Under the pieces are notes generated by a model. The model saw only the letters and a list, made by a program, of their open reading frames with translations. It did no database searches and had not been told where the DNA came from. This document shows positions 35,577 to 44,867 of a DNA stretch of 64,000 nt, in pieces. Each line of letters begins with the position of its first letter. The first letter of the stretch is position 1. Origin of the DNA: Treponema sp. (lineage in GTDB: Bacteria > Spirochaetota > Spirochaetia > Treponematales > Treponemataceae); NCBI GenBank assembly GCA_016281495.1, contig JAEEIU010000022.1, forward strand, positions 1 to 64,000. The letters are read 5' to 3'. The position numbers were made by a program, and so were the translations under genes.

Positions 35577-36629
35577 ATGAAAACAATCAAAACTTTTTTA
35601 CTTGCTTTTTTTCTGGAACTCTGCTTTTTCCCGCTCATGTCATGCACATTCTTTTACGGAGAAAGCACCGAGCTTTCCTATGAATCGATGTTTGAAGCAA
35701 TGTGGAAAGATTACAACCAAACCTATGCCCTTTTTGAAGTGCGTGGAGTTGACTGGGATGCCCAGTATGATTTGTGCCGCAGCCAGGTTCACGATGACAT
35801 GACCGACAGGGAATTCCTGGATGTGCTCAAGGACCTTCTTTATCCGCTGGAAGATGCACATGTTTACGTCAAGACACCCTTGGGAAGCATCAACTCCGGA
35901 GAAGACAATGTTGCCCTGGACAAATTTTCCCTGGAAGAAGTTTGCGCCAGCTACATCGATTCTCCCAGAAAATGCGGCAACAACATCATAACCTATGGAA
36001 GGCTCAAGGATGATTCTACAGTGGGATACATTCACATCGCGGCTTTTTCAAGCGGTCAGACTGGAATCAACCAAAAACAAGACTGGGCTTCTGACATAGA
36101 CCATGTGCTGGAAGAGCTCAAGGATACCAAATGCATGATTCTTGATGTGCGTGGAAACAGGGGTGGCCTTACGGGAAACGTCTCAAGGATTTCGGGAAGG
36201 TTCTGTACAGAAAACAAAACCTATGCAATTTCAAGGACAAAAAACGGACCGGGCAAAGATGATTTTGACGGCGGTGTTGAACTGGAGATAAAGAAGAACG
36301 GAAGCTGGCAGTATACAAAGCCGGTTTTCCTTTTGACGAATGCCCAGACCATGAGTGCGGGAGAAGAATTCACAATGGCAATGTGCTCACAGAGTCATGT
36401 CACTCAGATTGGAAACCATACGTGCGGAGTCTTTTCTCTTTCACTTGAACGCTGCCTTGCAAACGGATGGCGATATTCGGTTTCGGTTCAAAGGGTAACA
36501 GCCCCCGACGGCTCCACACCAGAGGGCATCGGAATTGTTCCTGGCACCGGCAACCAGATATTGAATCCGTCCGCAAGCAATGACCTTCAGATGGAACGTG
36601 CCGTGTTCCTTGCAGAAAACATCAATTAA
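35577..36629 (+). CDS. S41-family peptidase, lipoprotein
   Basis: The 350-residue protein starts with a signal sequence ending in a lipobox-like PLMSC at about residue 23. It contains the S41 (C-terminal processing/tricorn) fold: an N-terminal helical part, DVRGNRGGLTGNVSR near residue 196 and NAQTMSAGEEFTMAMC near residue 258 with the nucleophile Ser. There is no clear PDZ domain. The start at 35577 sits six bases after GGAGG; the ATG at 35571 is too close to that site. It is likely exposed on the cell envelope and transcribed with the upstream barrel-like gene. Confidence 0.85.
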   Translation: MKTIKTFLLAFFLELCFFPLMSCTFFYGESTELSYESMFEAMWKDYNQTYALFEVRGVDWDAQYDLCRSQVHDDMTDREFLDVLKDLLYPLEDAHVYVKTPLGSINSGEDNVALDKFSLEEVCASYIDSPRKCGNNIITYGRLKDDSTVGYIHIAAFSSGQTGINQKQDWASDIDHVLEELKDTKCMILDVRGNRGGLTGNVSRISGRFCTENKTYAISRTKNGPGKDDFDGGVELEIKKNGSWQYTKPVFLLTNAQTMSAGEEFTMAMCSQSHVTQIGNHTCGVFSLSLERCLANGWRYSVSVQRVTAPDGSTPEGIGIVPGTGNQILNPSASNDLQMERAVFLAENIN

Positions 36630-36652
36630 AAAAGAAAACAGTCCGCGATGTC

Positions 36653-37984
36653 CTATGCCTGGAAAACCAGTTTTCCGTTGTAGAATGTCGCGACAATTTC
36701 CCCGGTGAGCTTTTTGCCTTCAAGAGGAGTATATTTTCCCTTGCTTGCAAATTCCTCGCCGTGGACTGTCCAGATTTTATCCGTGTCCACTATCGTTATG
36801 TCCGCATTCATTCCTTCTTCAAGAAGTCCGCAATCCTTGAGTCCAAGAATCTCTGCCGGTCGTGCTGACATTTTTTCAGAAAGCTTTTTAAGGCTCATTC
36901 CGTTTTCAAGACAGAGAACTGTGTAAGAAGTTGCAAATGCAGTTTCCAGTCCGCTAAATCCCGGAGAACCAGAAGCTTTGTCGTCTTGCGTATGTGGTGC
37001 ATGGTCCGTGGCAATTACATCGGCGGTTCCATCCAGCAATGCCTTTACAACTGCAAGCCTGTCATTTTCCGGCCTGAGCGGTGGATTAACGATTTGGAAT
37101 TTGTTTTTCTGACAGTTGAGGCCAAGATGATGGGGTGTTACTTCGCATGTAACGTTCTGTCCGTTTTCCTTTGCCTGTCTTATTGCATCCAGACATTGTT
37201 CCGTGCTTACGTGGCATAGATGAATGTGAACGCCTGCTTCCTGTGCAAGCCTTATGTTCCTGAATGTGGCAGTGTCTTCTGCAACCGCAAGAATCTGGTG
37301 TGCCTGCCTAAGGAGTTTTTCCGCCTTGGATTTGTCTTCTTTACTTGCTTTCCTTTTGTTCAACAGGGCAAGGGCCTTTTTCCTGAGTTCACGTGCTTCA
37401 ACTGCAAGATCAGGATCTTCGCAATGGCAGCTTACGATTATCTTTTTTTCCTTTGCGGTTTTCATGGCATTCAGCATAACGGCGGAGGATGCAACTTCAT
37501 GGCCGTCTTCGGTTATCAAAGGCACGATTTTGCTGTTCAATTTGTCCAAATGGGAGATTGTCTTTCCGTCAAAATCTTTTGTAATGCTCACAGACTGAAT
37601 CACTCGGCAGAAACCAAGATCGTTCCCCTTGTTGTCGTTAAAGACCGCCATGTCCTGACTTGAAATTACAGGATTCGTGTTGGGCATCAATACCACGGTG
37701 CCATAGCCTCCCGCAGCAGCCGCCATACAGCCCGAACGAAGATCTTCCTTTTGAGTCTGCCCCGGATCCCTCATGTGGACGTGCATGTCAACAAAAGATG
37801 GGAGCACAGTGTTTCCCCTTGCATCGAATTTTGAAACCTTGGGATCGTCCAGCATTTTCTTAACGGCATCTTTCGTGGGGAATCCCGCAATCTTTTTTCC
37901 TTCAATCAAGATGGCTCCCCTTTTTATGTCCCTGTCGCGGTCAACAAGACGTGCATTGTAAATCAGCAGACGGTCCTTCATCAT
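36653..37984 (-). CDS. pyrC: dihydroorotase
   Basis: PyrC closes carbamoyl-aspartate to dihydroorotate. The 443-residue enzyme is of the type I/allantoinase-like class, with the metal motif VDMHVHMRDPGQTQKEDL near residue 66. HCEDPD and HLCHVS provide further zinc ligands. VIATDHAPHTQDDK near residue 308 is the catalytic-Asp segment. The ATG at 37984 overlaps the pyrI stop (ATGA), giving translational coupling. It is third in pyrB-pyrI-pyrC. Confidence 0.94.
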   Translation of the reverse strand: MMKDRLLIYNARLVDRDRDIKRGAILIEGKKIAGFPTKDAVKKMLDDPKVSKFDARGNTVLPSFVDMHVHMRDPGQTQKEDLRSGCMAAAAGGYGTVVLMPNTNPVISSQDMAVFNDNKGNDLGFCRVIQSVSITKDFDGKTISHLDKLNSKIVPLITEDGHEVASSAVMLNAMKTAKEKKIIVSCHCEDPDLAVEARELRKKALALLNKRKASKEDKSKAEKLLRQAHQILAVAEDTATFRNIRLAQEAGVHIHLCHVSTEQCLDAIRQAKENGQNVTCEVTPHHLGLNCQKNKFQIVNPPLRPENDRLAVVKALLDGTADVIATDHAPHTQDDKASGSPGFSGLETAFATSYTVLCLENGMSLKKLSEKMSARPAEILGLKDCGLLEEGMNADITIVDTDKIWTVHGEEFASKGKYTPLEGKKLTGEIVATFYNGKLVFQA

Positions 37985-38421
37985 TCAACTCCTACGTTTC
38001 CTGCGGTGTACATGGCGTCACAATAAATGCAGCGGTATTGCTTTTTCTCCTTGTCCACAAGCCTGAACTGCTGGGGAACATAATGTTCGGTTGTCGTAAT
38101 GCATCGCGGGTTCTTGCACTGGATGACGTTTTCTACTTTTTCCGGAAGCTCCATCTTTATCTTGCGCACGACTTTTGAATCCTGAATTACACTTACTGTA
38201 ATGTTTGAGTCGATGAAGCCAAGGACGCTGTAGTCGATGTTGATGATGTTGTCGATTTTGATGATGTCCTTTGTTCCTGTTTTATGAGATACGGCGTTGA
38301 TGATGAGTACACATGAAAATTTCACGTTATCAAGTCCAAGCCATTTGAACACTTTCCATCCGGTTCCTGCATGAATGTGGTCGATTACAAGTCCGTTTTT
38401 TATCTCTGCAACGTTTATCAT
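37981..38421 (-). CDS. pyrI: aspartate carbamoyltransferase regulatory subunit
   Basis: PyrI binds nucleotides and couples the catalytic trimers of aspartate transcarbamoylase. The 146-residue protein has the N-terminal VIDHIHAGTGWKVFKWL allosteric region. The C-terminal zinc site is CKNPRC and CIYCD, with four Cys. Presence of PyrI indicates a regulated ATCase holoenzyme. It lies 15 bp after pyrB and overlaps pyrC. Confidence 0.95.
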   Translation of the reverse strand: MINVAEIKNGLVIDHIHAGTGWKVFKWLGLDNVKFSCVLIINAVSHKTGTKDIIKIDNIINIDYSVLGFIDSNITVSVIQDSKVVRKIKMELPEKVENVIQCKNPRCITTTEHYVPQQFRLVDKEKKQYRCIYCDAMYTAGNVGVE

Positions 38422-38436
38422 TTTATTCCTCCAAAA

Positions 38437-39360
38437 TTACAGACAGCCGGTGAGTTTGCTCATCAAAGCCATGCGTGCGAACATTCCGTATTTTACCTGC
38501 TTGAAGTAGGCGGCCCGTGGGTCATTGTCAACTTCCGGGGCAATTTCATTTACACGTGGAAGAGGGTGCAGGACAATCATGTCTTTTCTTGCCAGAGTCA
38601 TTTTCTTTGCGTCAAGAATGTAGCTGTCCTTGAGGCGGATGTAATCCTGTTCGTTAAAGAACCTTTCCTTTTGAACGCGTGTCATGTAGAGGATGTCCAA
38701 ATCACCGATGACTTCTTCCAGCCTTTCCGCACAGATGTATTCAACTCCTGCCGGCTGAAGGACGGTCTTTACGTAATATTCCGGGAGCTGCAATTCCGTG
38801 GGGCTTATGAAAACGAATTTGTTGTGGGGATACCTGCACATGGCCTTTGCAAGTGAATGAACTGTACGGCCAAACTTTAGGTCGCCGCAGAAACCGATCG
38901 TGTGGCCTTCAAAACCACCCTGCAATGCCCTGATTGTAACAAGGTCGGTCAATGTCTGTGTTGGATGATAGTGTCCGCCGTCGCCTGCATTTATTACAGG
39001 ACATGCACTGAATTGGGATGCCAGAAGAGCTGCACCTTCTTTTGGAGAACGCATGGCAATTACATCGACATACGAGCTTACCACCCTGATTGTGTCTGCC
39101 AGAGTTTCACCCTTTGTGGAAGAAGTATAACTTGCATCTGCAAAACCTTCCACCGTACCGCCCAAATGGAGCATGGCCGCCTCAAACGAAAGCCTTGTTC
39201 TAGTGCTTGGCTCAAAAAAAAGTGTCGCAAGAATTTTCCCGCGACACACGTCTTGAAACGATACTGGATCAACAATCATCTGTTCAGCCAAAGAACAAAT
39301 TTCATCGATTTCCGAAACCGACAAATCTCCCGGCTCAATAACATGCCTTCCTGTTAACAT
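38437..39360 (-). CDS. pyrB: aspartate carbamoyltransferase catalytic subunit
   Basis: PyrB joins carbamoyl phosphate and aspartate. The 307-residue protein has the carbamoyl-phosphate motif [13 protein letters not shown] near residue 45. It also has [15 protein letters not shown] [15 protein letters not shown], the aspartate-loop region near residue 150, and HPLPRVNEI near residue 258. I start it at 39360 ([12 protein letters not shown]), behind AGGGGGA; the frame extends to 39402 in a hydrophobic leader unlikely for this enzyme. First gene of the pyrBIC operon. No leader attenuator could be identified upstream. Confidence 0.95.
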   Translation of the reverse strand: MLTGRHVIEPGDLSVSEIDEICSLAEQMIVDPVSFQDVCRGKILATLFFEPSTRTRLSFEAAMLHLGGTVEGFADASYTSSTKGETLADTIRVVSSYVDVIAMRSPKEGAALLASQFSACPVINAGDGGHYHPTQTLTDLVTIRALQGGFEGHTIGFCGDLKFGRTVHSLAKAMCRYPHNKFVFISPTELQLPEYYVKTVLQPAGVEYICAERLEEVIGDLDILYMTRVQKERFFNEQDYIRLKDSYILDAKKMTLARKDMIVLHPLPRVNEIAPEVDNDPRAAYFKQVKYGMFARMALMSKLTGCL

Positions 39361-39439
39361 TAAATTCCCCCTAATGATTTTTGCTATTATAACGAAAAAC
39401 ACGCTCTATGACAATAATTCTTTTTAAATTGAAAGCTGA

Positions 39440-39600
39440 AAGTTGATTAATAATTATGAATTAGGAATGCATAATTATGAATTGAGCTTGTCTTGCCGAT
39501 TGGCTTTGTGTCTTGCTGGATGGTAATTGAAAAAAAGGTTTGTCACGCTGATTATAGTTAATTCAGAATGCATAATATATAATGCATAATTAAGAATTGA
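39440..39600. repeat. AT-rich repeat cluster with GTAATTGAAAAAAA unit
   Basis: Variants of TAATTATGAATTAGGAATGC, GAATTGAGCTTGTCTTGCCG and GGTAATTGAAAAAAAGG follow each other, then GTTTGTCACGCTGATT (a partial T-type end at 39537-39552). The same order recurs at 39597-39672 and 41965-42056, and on the minus strand at 25000-25075. Confidence 0.6.
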
Positions 39601-39660
39601 GATTGTCATGCTGAACTTGATTCAGCATCTATCTGTTTGGTAATTGAAAAAAAAAGTTTT

Positions 39661-40009
39661 GTCACACGGATTCGAAAAATCTACGATTTTTCTTTAAATT
39701 TTGGTTGTCTTGCTAGTTGGTGTTTACATCTTGCTGTTTGGTCATTCCGGGCTTGACCCGGAATCTTAGCGTTGTATATTTTGTAGATGTTGTCTCTTGC
39801 CGATTGTGTTAAGAAAACTCGCTCCCCATACGCCAGCTTATCCCAAAAAACTTCCACTACCCCCAAAAGCCAAACAAAAAAATCTTTTTTAAGGAATTAC
39901 CACCGAATTATAGGCAGAGTTTTGATGTTTTTTCCAAAGGAAAAATGCGAGCCTTCGCGAGCAAAGCAAAACTCTTTAGCAAGCGTAAGCTTGCGTCAAT
40001 CCGTGTGAC
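39661..40009. repeat. inverted-repeat element T2 (GTCACACGGATT ends) with modules A and B
   Basis: The left end GTCACACGGATTCG is followed by hairpin GAAAAATC-TAC-GATTTTTC. The right end AATCCGTGTGAC (39998-40009) is preceded by GCAAGC-GTAA-GCTTGC. Inside lie a GTCATTCCGGG-CTTGA-CCCGGAAT palindrome (39741-39764) and module A (GAGTTTTG 39917-39924 with CAAAACTC 39967-39974). It fills most of the 787-bp gap between pyrB and the Rpn gene. Confidence 0.75.
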
Positions 40010-40147
40010 AATTAATAAACTATCTTCCACCAGTACGACCACACGAAAGTATAAAAAAATTTAAAAATTCCACCCAAAAATTGTTAAAAACACGGTTTCT
40101 CATGCTAATTATATGGTATAGAGCAAATTTATTTTTAAGGAGGACCT

Positions 40148-41023
40148 ATGCCAAAAAAGAAAAAGTCACCGTCATGGGAAGAGTTGACCTTTGCCAACAA
40201 TTTCCTCTTCTGCAAGATAATGGAAAGCGAGCCAGAATTATGCCGCCGCATCCTGGAGATTCTGCTGGACATCAAGATTGAACGCCTGGAGCCACCCCAG
40301 GCCGAAAAGACAATGTACGAGACCCTGGATTCAAAATCAGTAAGGTTTGACGTCTACACAAAGGACAGGAAACACGTCTTTGATATCGAGATTCAGACTA
40401 CAGTAAACAAAAAGCTGCCCAAACGAGCAAGGTATTACCAGAGCATAATCGACATGGACAATTTATCCAGAGGAGAAAAATATAGCAAGTTGAAGGATTC
40501 CTACGTAATCTTCCTCTGCCTTGAGTCACCCTTCAAGAAGAGTCTGCCAGTTTATTTCTTCGAGAACATATGCCGGGAAGATTCAAGCATAAAATTGAAC
40601 GACAGGGCCTACAAGGTCTTTTTCAACGCGTCGGAATATGATAGACTTGAGGACGAAGAGGCAAGGGCATTCTTAAAGTACCTGAAGGAGCACAGCCCCC
40701 AGAGTGACCTTACCAAATCTATCGAGGAGAAGGTGGCCTTCGCCAAAAGAAACAAAACCTGGAGGAAGCAATATATGACATGGCAGCAGACGATAGATGA
40801 CGAGAAAGAAGACGCGTACGAGGAAGGCCTCTCCGTCGGGCGCACAGAAGGCATCTCTGTAGGTCGTGCTGAGGGTCTAGCCCAGGGGGCCTCCCAGAAA
40901 GCCGTGGAAGCCGCTGAAAACCTCTTGAGGATGGGAATGGGAACCGATGATCAAATTTCCATGGCAATCGGCCTCCCACTTGAGCAGGTGAAAGAGATTG
41001 CAGAACGAATTGGTAATTCATAA
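40148..41023 (+). CDS. Rpn/PD-(D/E)XK nuclease-family protein
   Basis: The 291-residue protein has the Rpn architecture. WEELTFANNFLFCKIM lies near the N-terminus, followed by KSVRFDVYTKDRKHVFDIEIQ near residue 70 with the nuclease D...ExQ residues and RARYYQSIID near residue 98. The end has a Gly/Glu-rich repeat (SVGRTEGISVGRAEGLAQGA) and a terminal AIGLPLEQVKEIAERI. It is close to the Rpn protein at 62532-63362 and more distant from that at 23592-24635. GGAGG lies upstream. It sits at the edge of the repeat-rich patch. Confidence 0.88.
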   Translation: MPKKKKSPSWEELTFANNFLFCKIMESEPELCRRILEILLDIKIERLEPPQAEKTMYETLDSKSVRFDVYTKDRKHVFDIEIQTTVNKKLPKRARYYQSIIDMDNLSRGEKYSKLKDSYVIFLCLESPFKKSLPVYFFENICREDSSIKLNDRAYKVFFNASEYDRLEDEEARAFLKYLKEHSPQSDLTKSIEEKVAFAKRNKTWRKQYMTWQQTIDDEKEDAYEEGLSVGRTEGISVGRAEGLAQGASQKAVEAAENLLRMGMGTDDQISMAIGLPLEQVKEIAERIGNS

Positions 41024-41040
41024 TTGTGAATTAACATCAG

Positions 41041-41133
41041 TACTCGTAGATGGTCTTTTCCTGCCTTTCTTCTACGAGGGCTTCGAGGGCGGACTGGTCT
41101 AGGATGGTGCAGAGCTTTTCGGCCTGCTCGCGG
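41041..41133 (-). pseudogene. duplicated 3' fragment of the lipoprotein gene at 42233-42883
   Basis: This 93-bp segment matches 42237-42329, the end of the lipoprotein coding region, with only two differences seen by eye. The stop codon region has changed, and no promoter or 5' part is present. Together with the intact copy it brackets a 1.2-kb stretch as direct repeats. Confidence 0.8.
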
Positions 41134-41287
41134 TAATAAGCAACGTATTTGTGATTGCTGCCGGGACTCAAGCTACTAATAATGAAATTTTATCTATCTA
41201 ACCGATTGACATTTTAAGGATATCTGATATTATAGGGTTCAGGTAGACATCTACCGTTGAGTCGTCCAATAAAAGCTCAGTACCCGC

Positions 41288-41764
41288 TTAGGGCTGAATC
41301 ACGCTTGAGGACGGCTTAATTTTTAAATCATACAGAAAATGGTGATAATATATACTACCTTGTCCTGCAACGTTTTTCACCGTAAGTATTACATCATAGT
41401 TTTTCTCATTCATGGTTAACGAATAATCATAATATTCGAATGAAGAATTTTCATCACCTCGTTTTGGATGTTCGTTTTTGGCTGAATGATTGTAGACTGC
41501 TTCTTCTAAGATTTTATCAAGATACCTGATAGATTCTGACTGTTCATGAGTCTTTGTTTTTGAAAACCATTCATTCAATCCTGTTCTTGATACTAAAATA
41601 TCAATATTTGTGTCTGTATTCCTAAATGTTTTACCCTGAAACTTTTTACGTGCAAAATTAAAGCACTCAATTTTATAAGCCTTGAATAATTCATGTTTTG
41701 TATAATCAGTAACATTCTGATTGTTTGTCGGGTCATTTTCTGAAGTTAAACTTTTTGATTTCAT
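41288..41764 (-). CDS. possible BECR-fold (barnase/EndoU/colicin/RelE-like) nuclease-like protein
   Basis: The 158-residue, AT-rich gene encodes a protein whose second half resembles a BECR-type domain as found at the end of phage MuF and polymorphic toxin proteins. It has IRYLDKILEEAVYNHSAK, then FEYYDYSLTMNEKNYDVILTVK, then GSIYYHHFLYDLKI. These toxin domains are normally fused to delivery domains; here the domain stands nearly alone. The start at 41764 is my choice; the frame is open to 41839. No adjacent immunity gene is recognised. The sequence lies inside the segment bounded by 93-bp direct repeats, which suggests acquisition by transfer. Assignment is from pattern recognition and is tentative. 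Confidence 0.55.
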   Translation of the reverse strand: MKSKSLTSENDPTNNQNVTDYTKHELFKAYKIECFNFARKKFQGKTFRNTDTNIDILVSRTGLNEWFSKTKTHEQSESIRYLDKILEEAVYNHSAKNEHPKRGDENSSFEYYDYSLTMNEKNYDVILTVKNVAGQGSIYYHHFLYDLKIKPSSSVIQP

Positions 41765-41949
41765 AGTATAATTATCGAGTTTTTGATAATTGTTATATAT
41801 GTTTTTTTTACTATCACAAAAACCGATAAGCATACACAAGTGGTCACGTTACCATGCAACAAATAAAAAAACCACCGCCACATGGACGATGGGGTAAATG
41901 AAATAGCATTGATGAAGCTGAAATTTTAAGGTTGTCACGCGGATTATAG

Positions 41950-41990
41950 TTAATTAAGAATGCATAATTCGGAATTATGAATTGAACCTG
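41950..41990. repeat. AT-rich interspersed repeat
   Basis: ATAGTTAATTAAGAATGCATAATTCGG-type sequence preceded by a partial T-type end (GTTGTCACGCGGATT, 41934-41948). The segment 41840-42232 otherwise holds element T3. Confidence 0.55.
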
Positions 41991-42043
41991 TCTTGCCGAT
42001 TTGCTTTGTGTCATGCTGGCTGGTGATTGAAGAAGAAGTAGTT

Positions 42044-42198
42044 GTCACGCGGATTCGAAATCACTACGTGATTTCCAGATAAGGAGTTGTCTAGCTATTT
42101 GGTATTTACATCTTGCTTTCTGGTATAAGTAAACTAACACAGACGAAATACAAAACCCTTTTTAAAGAAAAACCGTAGATTTTTCGAATCCGCGTGAC
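42044..42198. repeat. inverted-repeat element T3 (GTCACGCGGATTCG ends)
   Basis: GTCACGCGGATTCG at 42044-42057 and CGAATCCGCGTGAC at 42185-42198 are exact inverted copies. Each is followed inward by a hairpin: GAAATCAC-TAC-GTGATTTC on the left and GAAAAATC-TAC-GGTTTTTC on the right. Confidence 0.8.
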
Positions 42199-42232
42199 AA
42201 TTCTAAATCATAAGAAATAACAAAGCTACAGC

Positions 42233-42883
42233 TTAATACTCGTAGATGGTCTTTTCCTGCCTTTCTTCTACCAGGGCTTCGAGGGCGGACTGGTCTATGA
42301 TGGTGCAGAGCTTTTCGGCCTGCTCGCGGGTCAGGTAGATTTCCTCGTAGGGAGTGTAGAGGTCGTGGCTGTCCTTGCAGAGCTTTGTGGGGAAGCGCAG
42401 TACCAGGTAGGGCTTTTCGTCCACAAAGAGATAGTTCACGTACATTGGAACGTCCTCCGCTCCGTTGATGGGACCAGAGACTCCGAACCACAGGTCAACG
42501 AGGCTTACACCGTAGGCGTTCTTGGCGGTGGCCTTCTGAACTACAAGGTTCTTCTCGTCCCAGTCTTTTGCGAACTGGACGGTTGAGTCTATGATGGTCT
42601 GGCGTGCGTGCTGCGGCATTATTATGCAGTATGCGTTGACACCTGAACGATAATAAAGCTCAACACGGTTTCGACGGGGTATGAGAGCCAGCTTCTGTGC
42701 CCTGTAGAGCTTAAGTTTTGTGAACACTTTTCCGTAAAATGAAGGCTGCTCAAGGTCAAAGGGCGGTATATCGGCAAGAAAATCCGGATATGGGTTGTCT
42801 ATCGTTACCCGGCTTGATGATGCGCAGGAAACAATGAAAATTGACAGGATTACCAGTACAGCCGTTATTATTCTCTTGGACAT
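42233..42883 (-). CDS. hypothetical lipoprotein
   Basis: The 216-residue protein has a lipoprotein signal with lipobox VSCAS near residue 17. The mature part is soluble with no named domain; motifs such as DLWFGVSGPINGAEDVPMYV and YLVLRFPTKLC are visible. The last ~31 residues (LTREQAEKLCTIIDQ...) are those duplicated upstream. The start at 42883 is preceded by AGGAGAT on the minus strand. It is flanked on both sides by T elements. Confidence 0.75.
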   Translation of the reverse strand: MSKRIITAVLVILSIFIVSCASSSRVTIDNPYPDFLADIPPFDLEQPSFYGKVFTKLKLYRAQKLALIPRRNRVELYYRSGVNAYCIIMPQHARQTIIDSTVQFAKDWDEKNLVVQKATAKNAYGVSLVDLWFGVSGPINGAEDVPMYVNYLFVDEKPYLVLRFPTKLCKDSHDLYTPYEEIYLTREQAEKLCTIIDQSALEALVEERQEKTIYEY

Positions 42884-42902
42884 ATAAATCTCCTTTGATT
42901 GC

Positions 42903-43079
42903 CTCACGGATTCGAGAAATCATACGATTTTTCTTTAAAATTTGGACAATCTTTTGTTCATAATTCAAATCTTAAGTTTAATCTGCTGAAAGAAAAGCCT
43001 GCAAAAAGAAGCATTGCAAGAGAATAAAAAGACAATTCAACAGTCAGAAATTGCGTTAGCAATTTCGAATCCGTGTGAC
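42903..43079. repeat. inverted-repeat element T4
   Basis: The left end CTCACGGATTCG is shorter by two bases than the others. The right end is CGAATCCGTGTGAC (43066-43079). Hairpins read inward are GAGAAATC-ATAC-GATTTTTC and GAAATTGC-TAAC-GCAATTTC. It accounts for most of the gap between the lipoprotein and porin-like genes. Confidence 0.7.
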
Positions 43080-43125
43080 TTTTCTTTCTCAATACTTTTT
43101 CAGTAGGCTCTATTTATTATAATAA

Positions 43126-43160
43126 CAAACAAAAGGGCTGCCTTGTTACAGACAGCCCCT
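43126..43160 (-). terminator. Rho-independent terminator of the porin-like gene
   Basis: On the minus strand AGGGGCTGTC-TGTAACAAG-GCAGCCC is followed by TTTTGTTTG. Confidence 0.75.
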
Positions 43161-43202
43161 TGTCTAGTTAGACTTGATGCTTTTATTCAAGTATGTATCG
43201 GA

Positions 43203-44744
43203 TTACAGAGAAACCTTTACGAATACGTTGAATGTACCAGCCTTTCCGTTATCCTTAAGAGCGCGGAGGTTGCGTGACTGATAGTAGGCACCGAATGTTG
43301 TGTTCTCGATGAGACCAGAGATGTCTACACCAGCCTTTACGTTAAGAAGACCAGGTTCTCCATCAGCAGGAGCTACATCAGTGCGTCCGCCGTTGTCTGT
43401 GTTCTTCTTAGAGATTGCAGGAAGTGATGTTCCACCGTTAGCATTAGCAAAGCGGAATCCAGCATGAGGAGTTACCTTGATTGCATCTCCTACAGCAAGC
43501 TCATAAGATACACCAGCTGCTACACCGAATGTTGGATCTACACCGTCTGTAATAACGATGTCTCCCAAAACTGCAGCCTTAAGTCCAGGAACGATGTCGC
43601 CTGAGTAGAATGCAGGAACGATTTCAAATGACTTACCAGTAAGACCGTCGGCAATTGGCATAAGCATTGCTACGCTGACACCTGGGATAACTTTCTTTGT
43701 CTCGTCGTCGCTGTTAAGATAGTCTACGCCTGGGTTTGCATCAGCCTGATCGCCCCATCCGAATACAACACTTGCACCGAGTTTTCCACCAAAGTCACCG
43801 TCTCCAACTTTTGAGCCTGCGAATGCTACAGTCGGCTTTACATAGAATGTTTCTCCAACAGGTACCTTATATCCTGCAGATGCAGAGATTCCGAGGTTCT
43901 TTTCCTCAAATGCATAGCTTACGCCAGCCTTGACTCCGAGTCCTGGAACGAATGCGTTTGAATCCTTGAGCTCAGCCTCTGCCTTAATACCATAGCGGTT
44001 TGTGTAATAGTCATCAGTTCCAGCTTTGCCTTCTGTAACCTTATATGTGTTAATAATTCTATAACCCTCTTCGGCTACGCCTTTATCAACTACCTTTACT
44101 GGAGTTCCACCAGTAGTATAAGCTGTTCCTTCTGTATCAGATGGAGCAGTAAAGAAGATAGTACCAGCACCAGTACCAGTTTCAGTCATAATCTCATAAA
44201 CTAATGCTCCGTCAGAAACTGCACCATATGTAGCTTTTTCTGAGCGGAAGTCTACTGCGATACCGAAGTCATCTGTACCGTATCCGGCAACAATACCCTG
44301 TGATACATCCTTCTGTCCTACGTTTGAAAGACCAAGGCGAGCATCCTTTGAGTCTGCAAAAACAGCACTCGGGAGCTTTAACTCGCCAGTCTGAATTCCA
44401 CCGTCTTTAAGACCGATGTAGAGGTCACCGATGTGGAGCTTTGCAACGTCTACAGATACTTTTCCACCGTCAAATCCACCTGTTGCATTTGCTTCGCTCT
44501 TATACTTGACGTCACCGTCAACTTTTACGCCGAGCTCTGCCCAGATTCCTTCACCTTCTGTTGATTTAGTTCCAGCCTTTGCAAATGTTACTTCAACTTT
44601 TGCTTCAGCCTTATTTTTAAAACCTGTGTCGCCCTGGTCAAGGTCAACACCCCATGTCAGCTCCTCGCTGCCGCTAACTGCGATGGACATTTCATCAGCT
44701 GTTGGTTCATCGGCCATAGCTGCAGCAGCAACCATTGCTGCCAT
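43203..44744 (-). CDS. porin-like outer-membrane protein lacking a normal N-terminus
   Basis: The 513-residue protein has the composition of a spirochaete outer-membrane porin: many Gly, Ala, Val and alternating strands, with IAVSGSEELTWGVDLDQGD at the N-terminus and a final FNVFVKVSL. The beginning MAAMVAAAAMADE looks like the second half of a signal peptide, without the basic residues. In frame upstream there is a TAA seven codons before the ATG, and no ribosome-binding site is seen. The gene therefore seems to have lost its 5' end or to be a silent copy. The rest of the frame is intact, with a terminator behind it. Confidence 0.75.
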   Translation of the reverse strand: MAAMVAAAAMADEPTADEMSIAVSGSEELTWGVDLDQGDTGFKNKAEAKVEVTFAKAGTKSTEGEGIWAELGVKVDGDVKYKSEANATGGFDGGKVSVDVAKLHIGDLYIGLKDGGIQTGELKLPSAVFADSKDARLGLSNVGQKDVSQGIVAGYGTDDFGIAVDFRSEKATYGAVSDGALVYEIMTETGTGAGTIFFTAPSDTEGTAYTTGGTPVKVVDKGVAEEGYRIINTYKVTEGKAGTDDYYTNRYGIKAEAELKDSNAFVPGLGVKAGVSYAFEEKNLGISASAGYKVPVGETFYVKPTVAFAGSKVGDGDFGGKLGASVVFGWGDQADANPGVDYLNSDDETKKVIPGVSVAMLMPIADGLTGKSFEIVPAFYSGDIVPGLKAAVLGDIVITDGVDPTFGVAAGVSYELAVGDAIKVTPHAGFRFANANGGTSLPAISKKNTDNGGRTDVAPADGEPGLLNVKAGVDISGLIENTTFGAYYQSRNLRALKDNGKAGTFNVFVKVSL

Positions 44745-44867
44745 CGGTAGCTGAAAATAGGCTTAAAGAAAATGAGGGTAAAATCCTTAATTTTTTGAGA
44801 TTTCTTCCATATAATGTATGCTAAAACGATAAATCAGCTAATCTGAGGGATGAATCCAGTCCGTCGA

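Noticed and set aside
39440..39600. AT-rich repeats as a CRISPR array
   Set aside because: Units are irregular, with no constant repeat length or unique spacers, and no cas genes are present.
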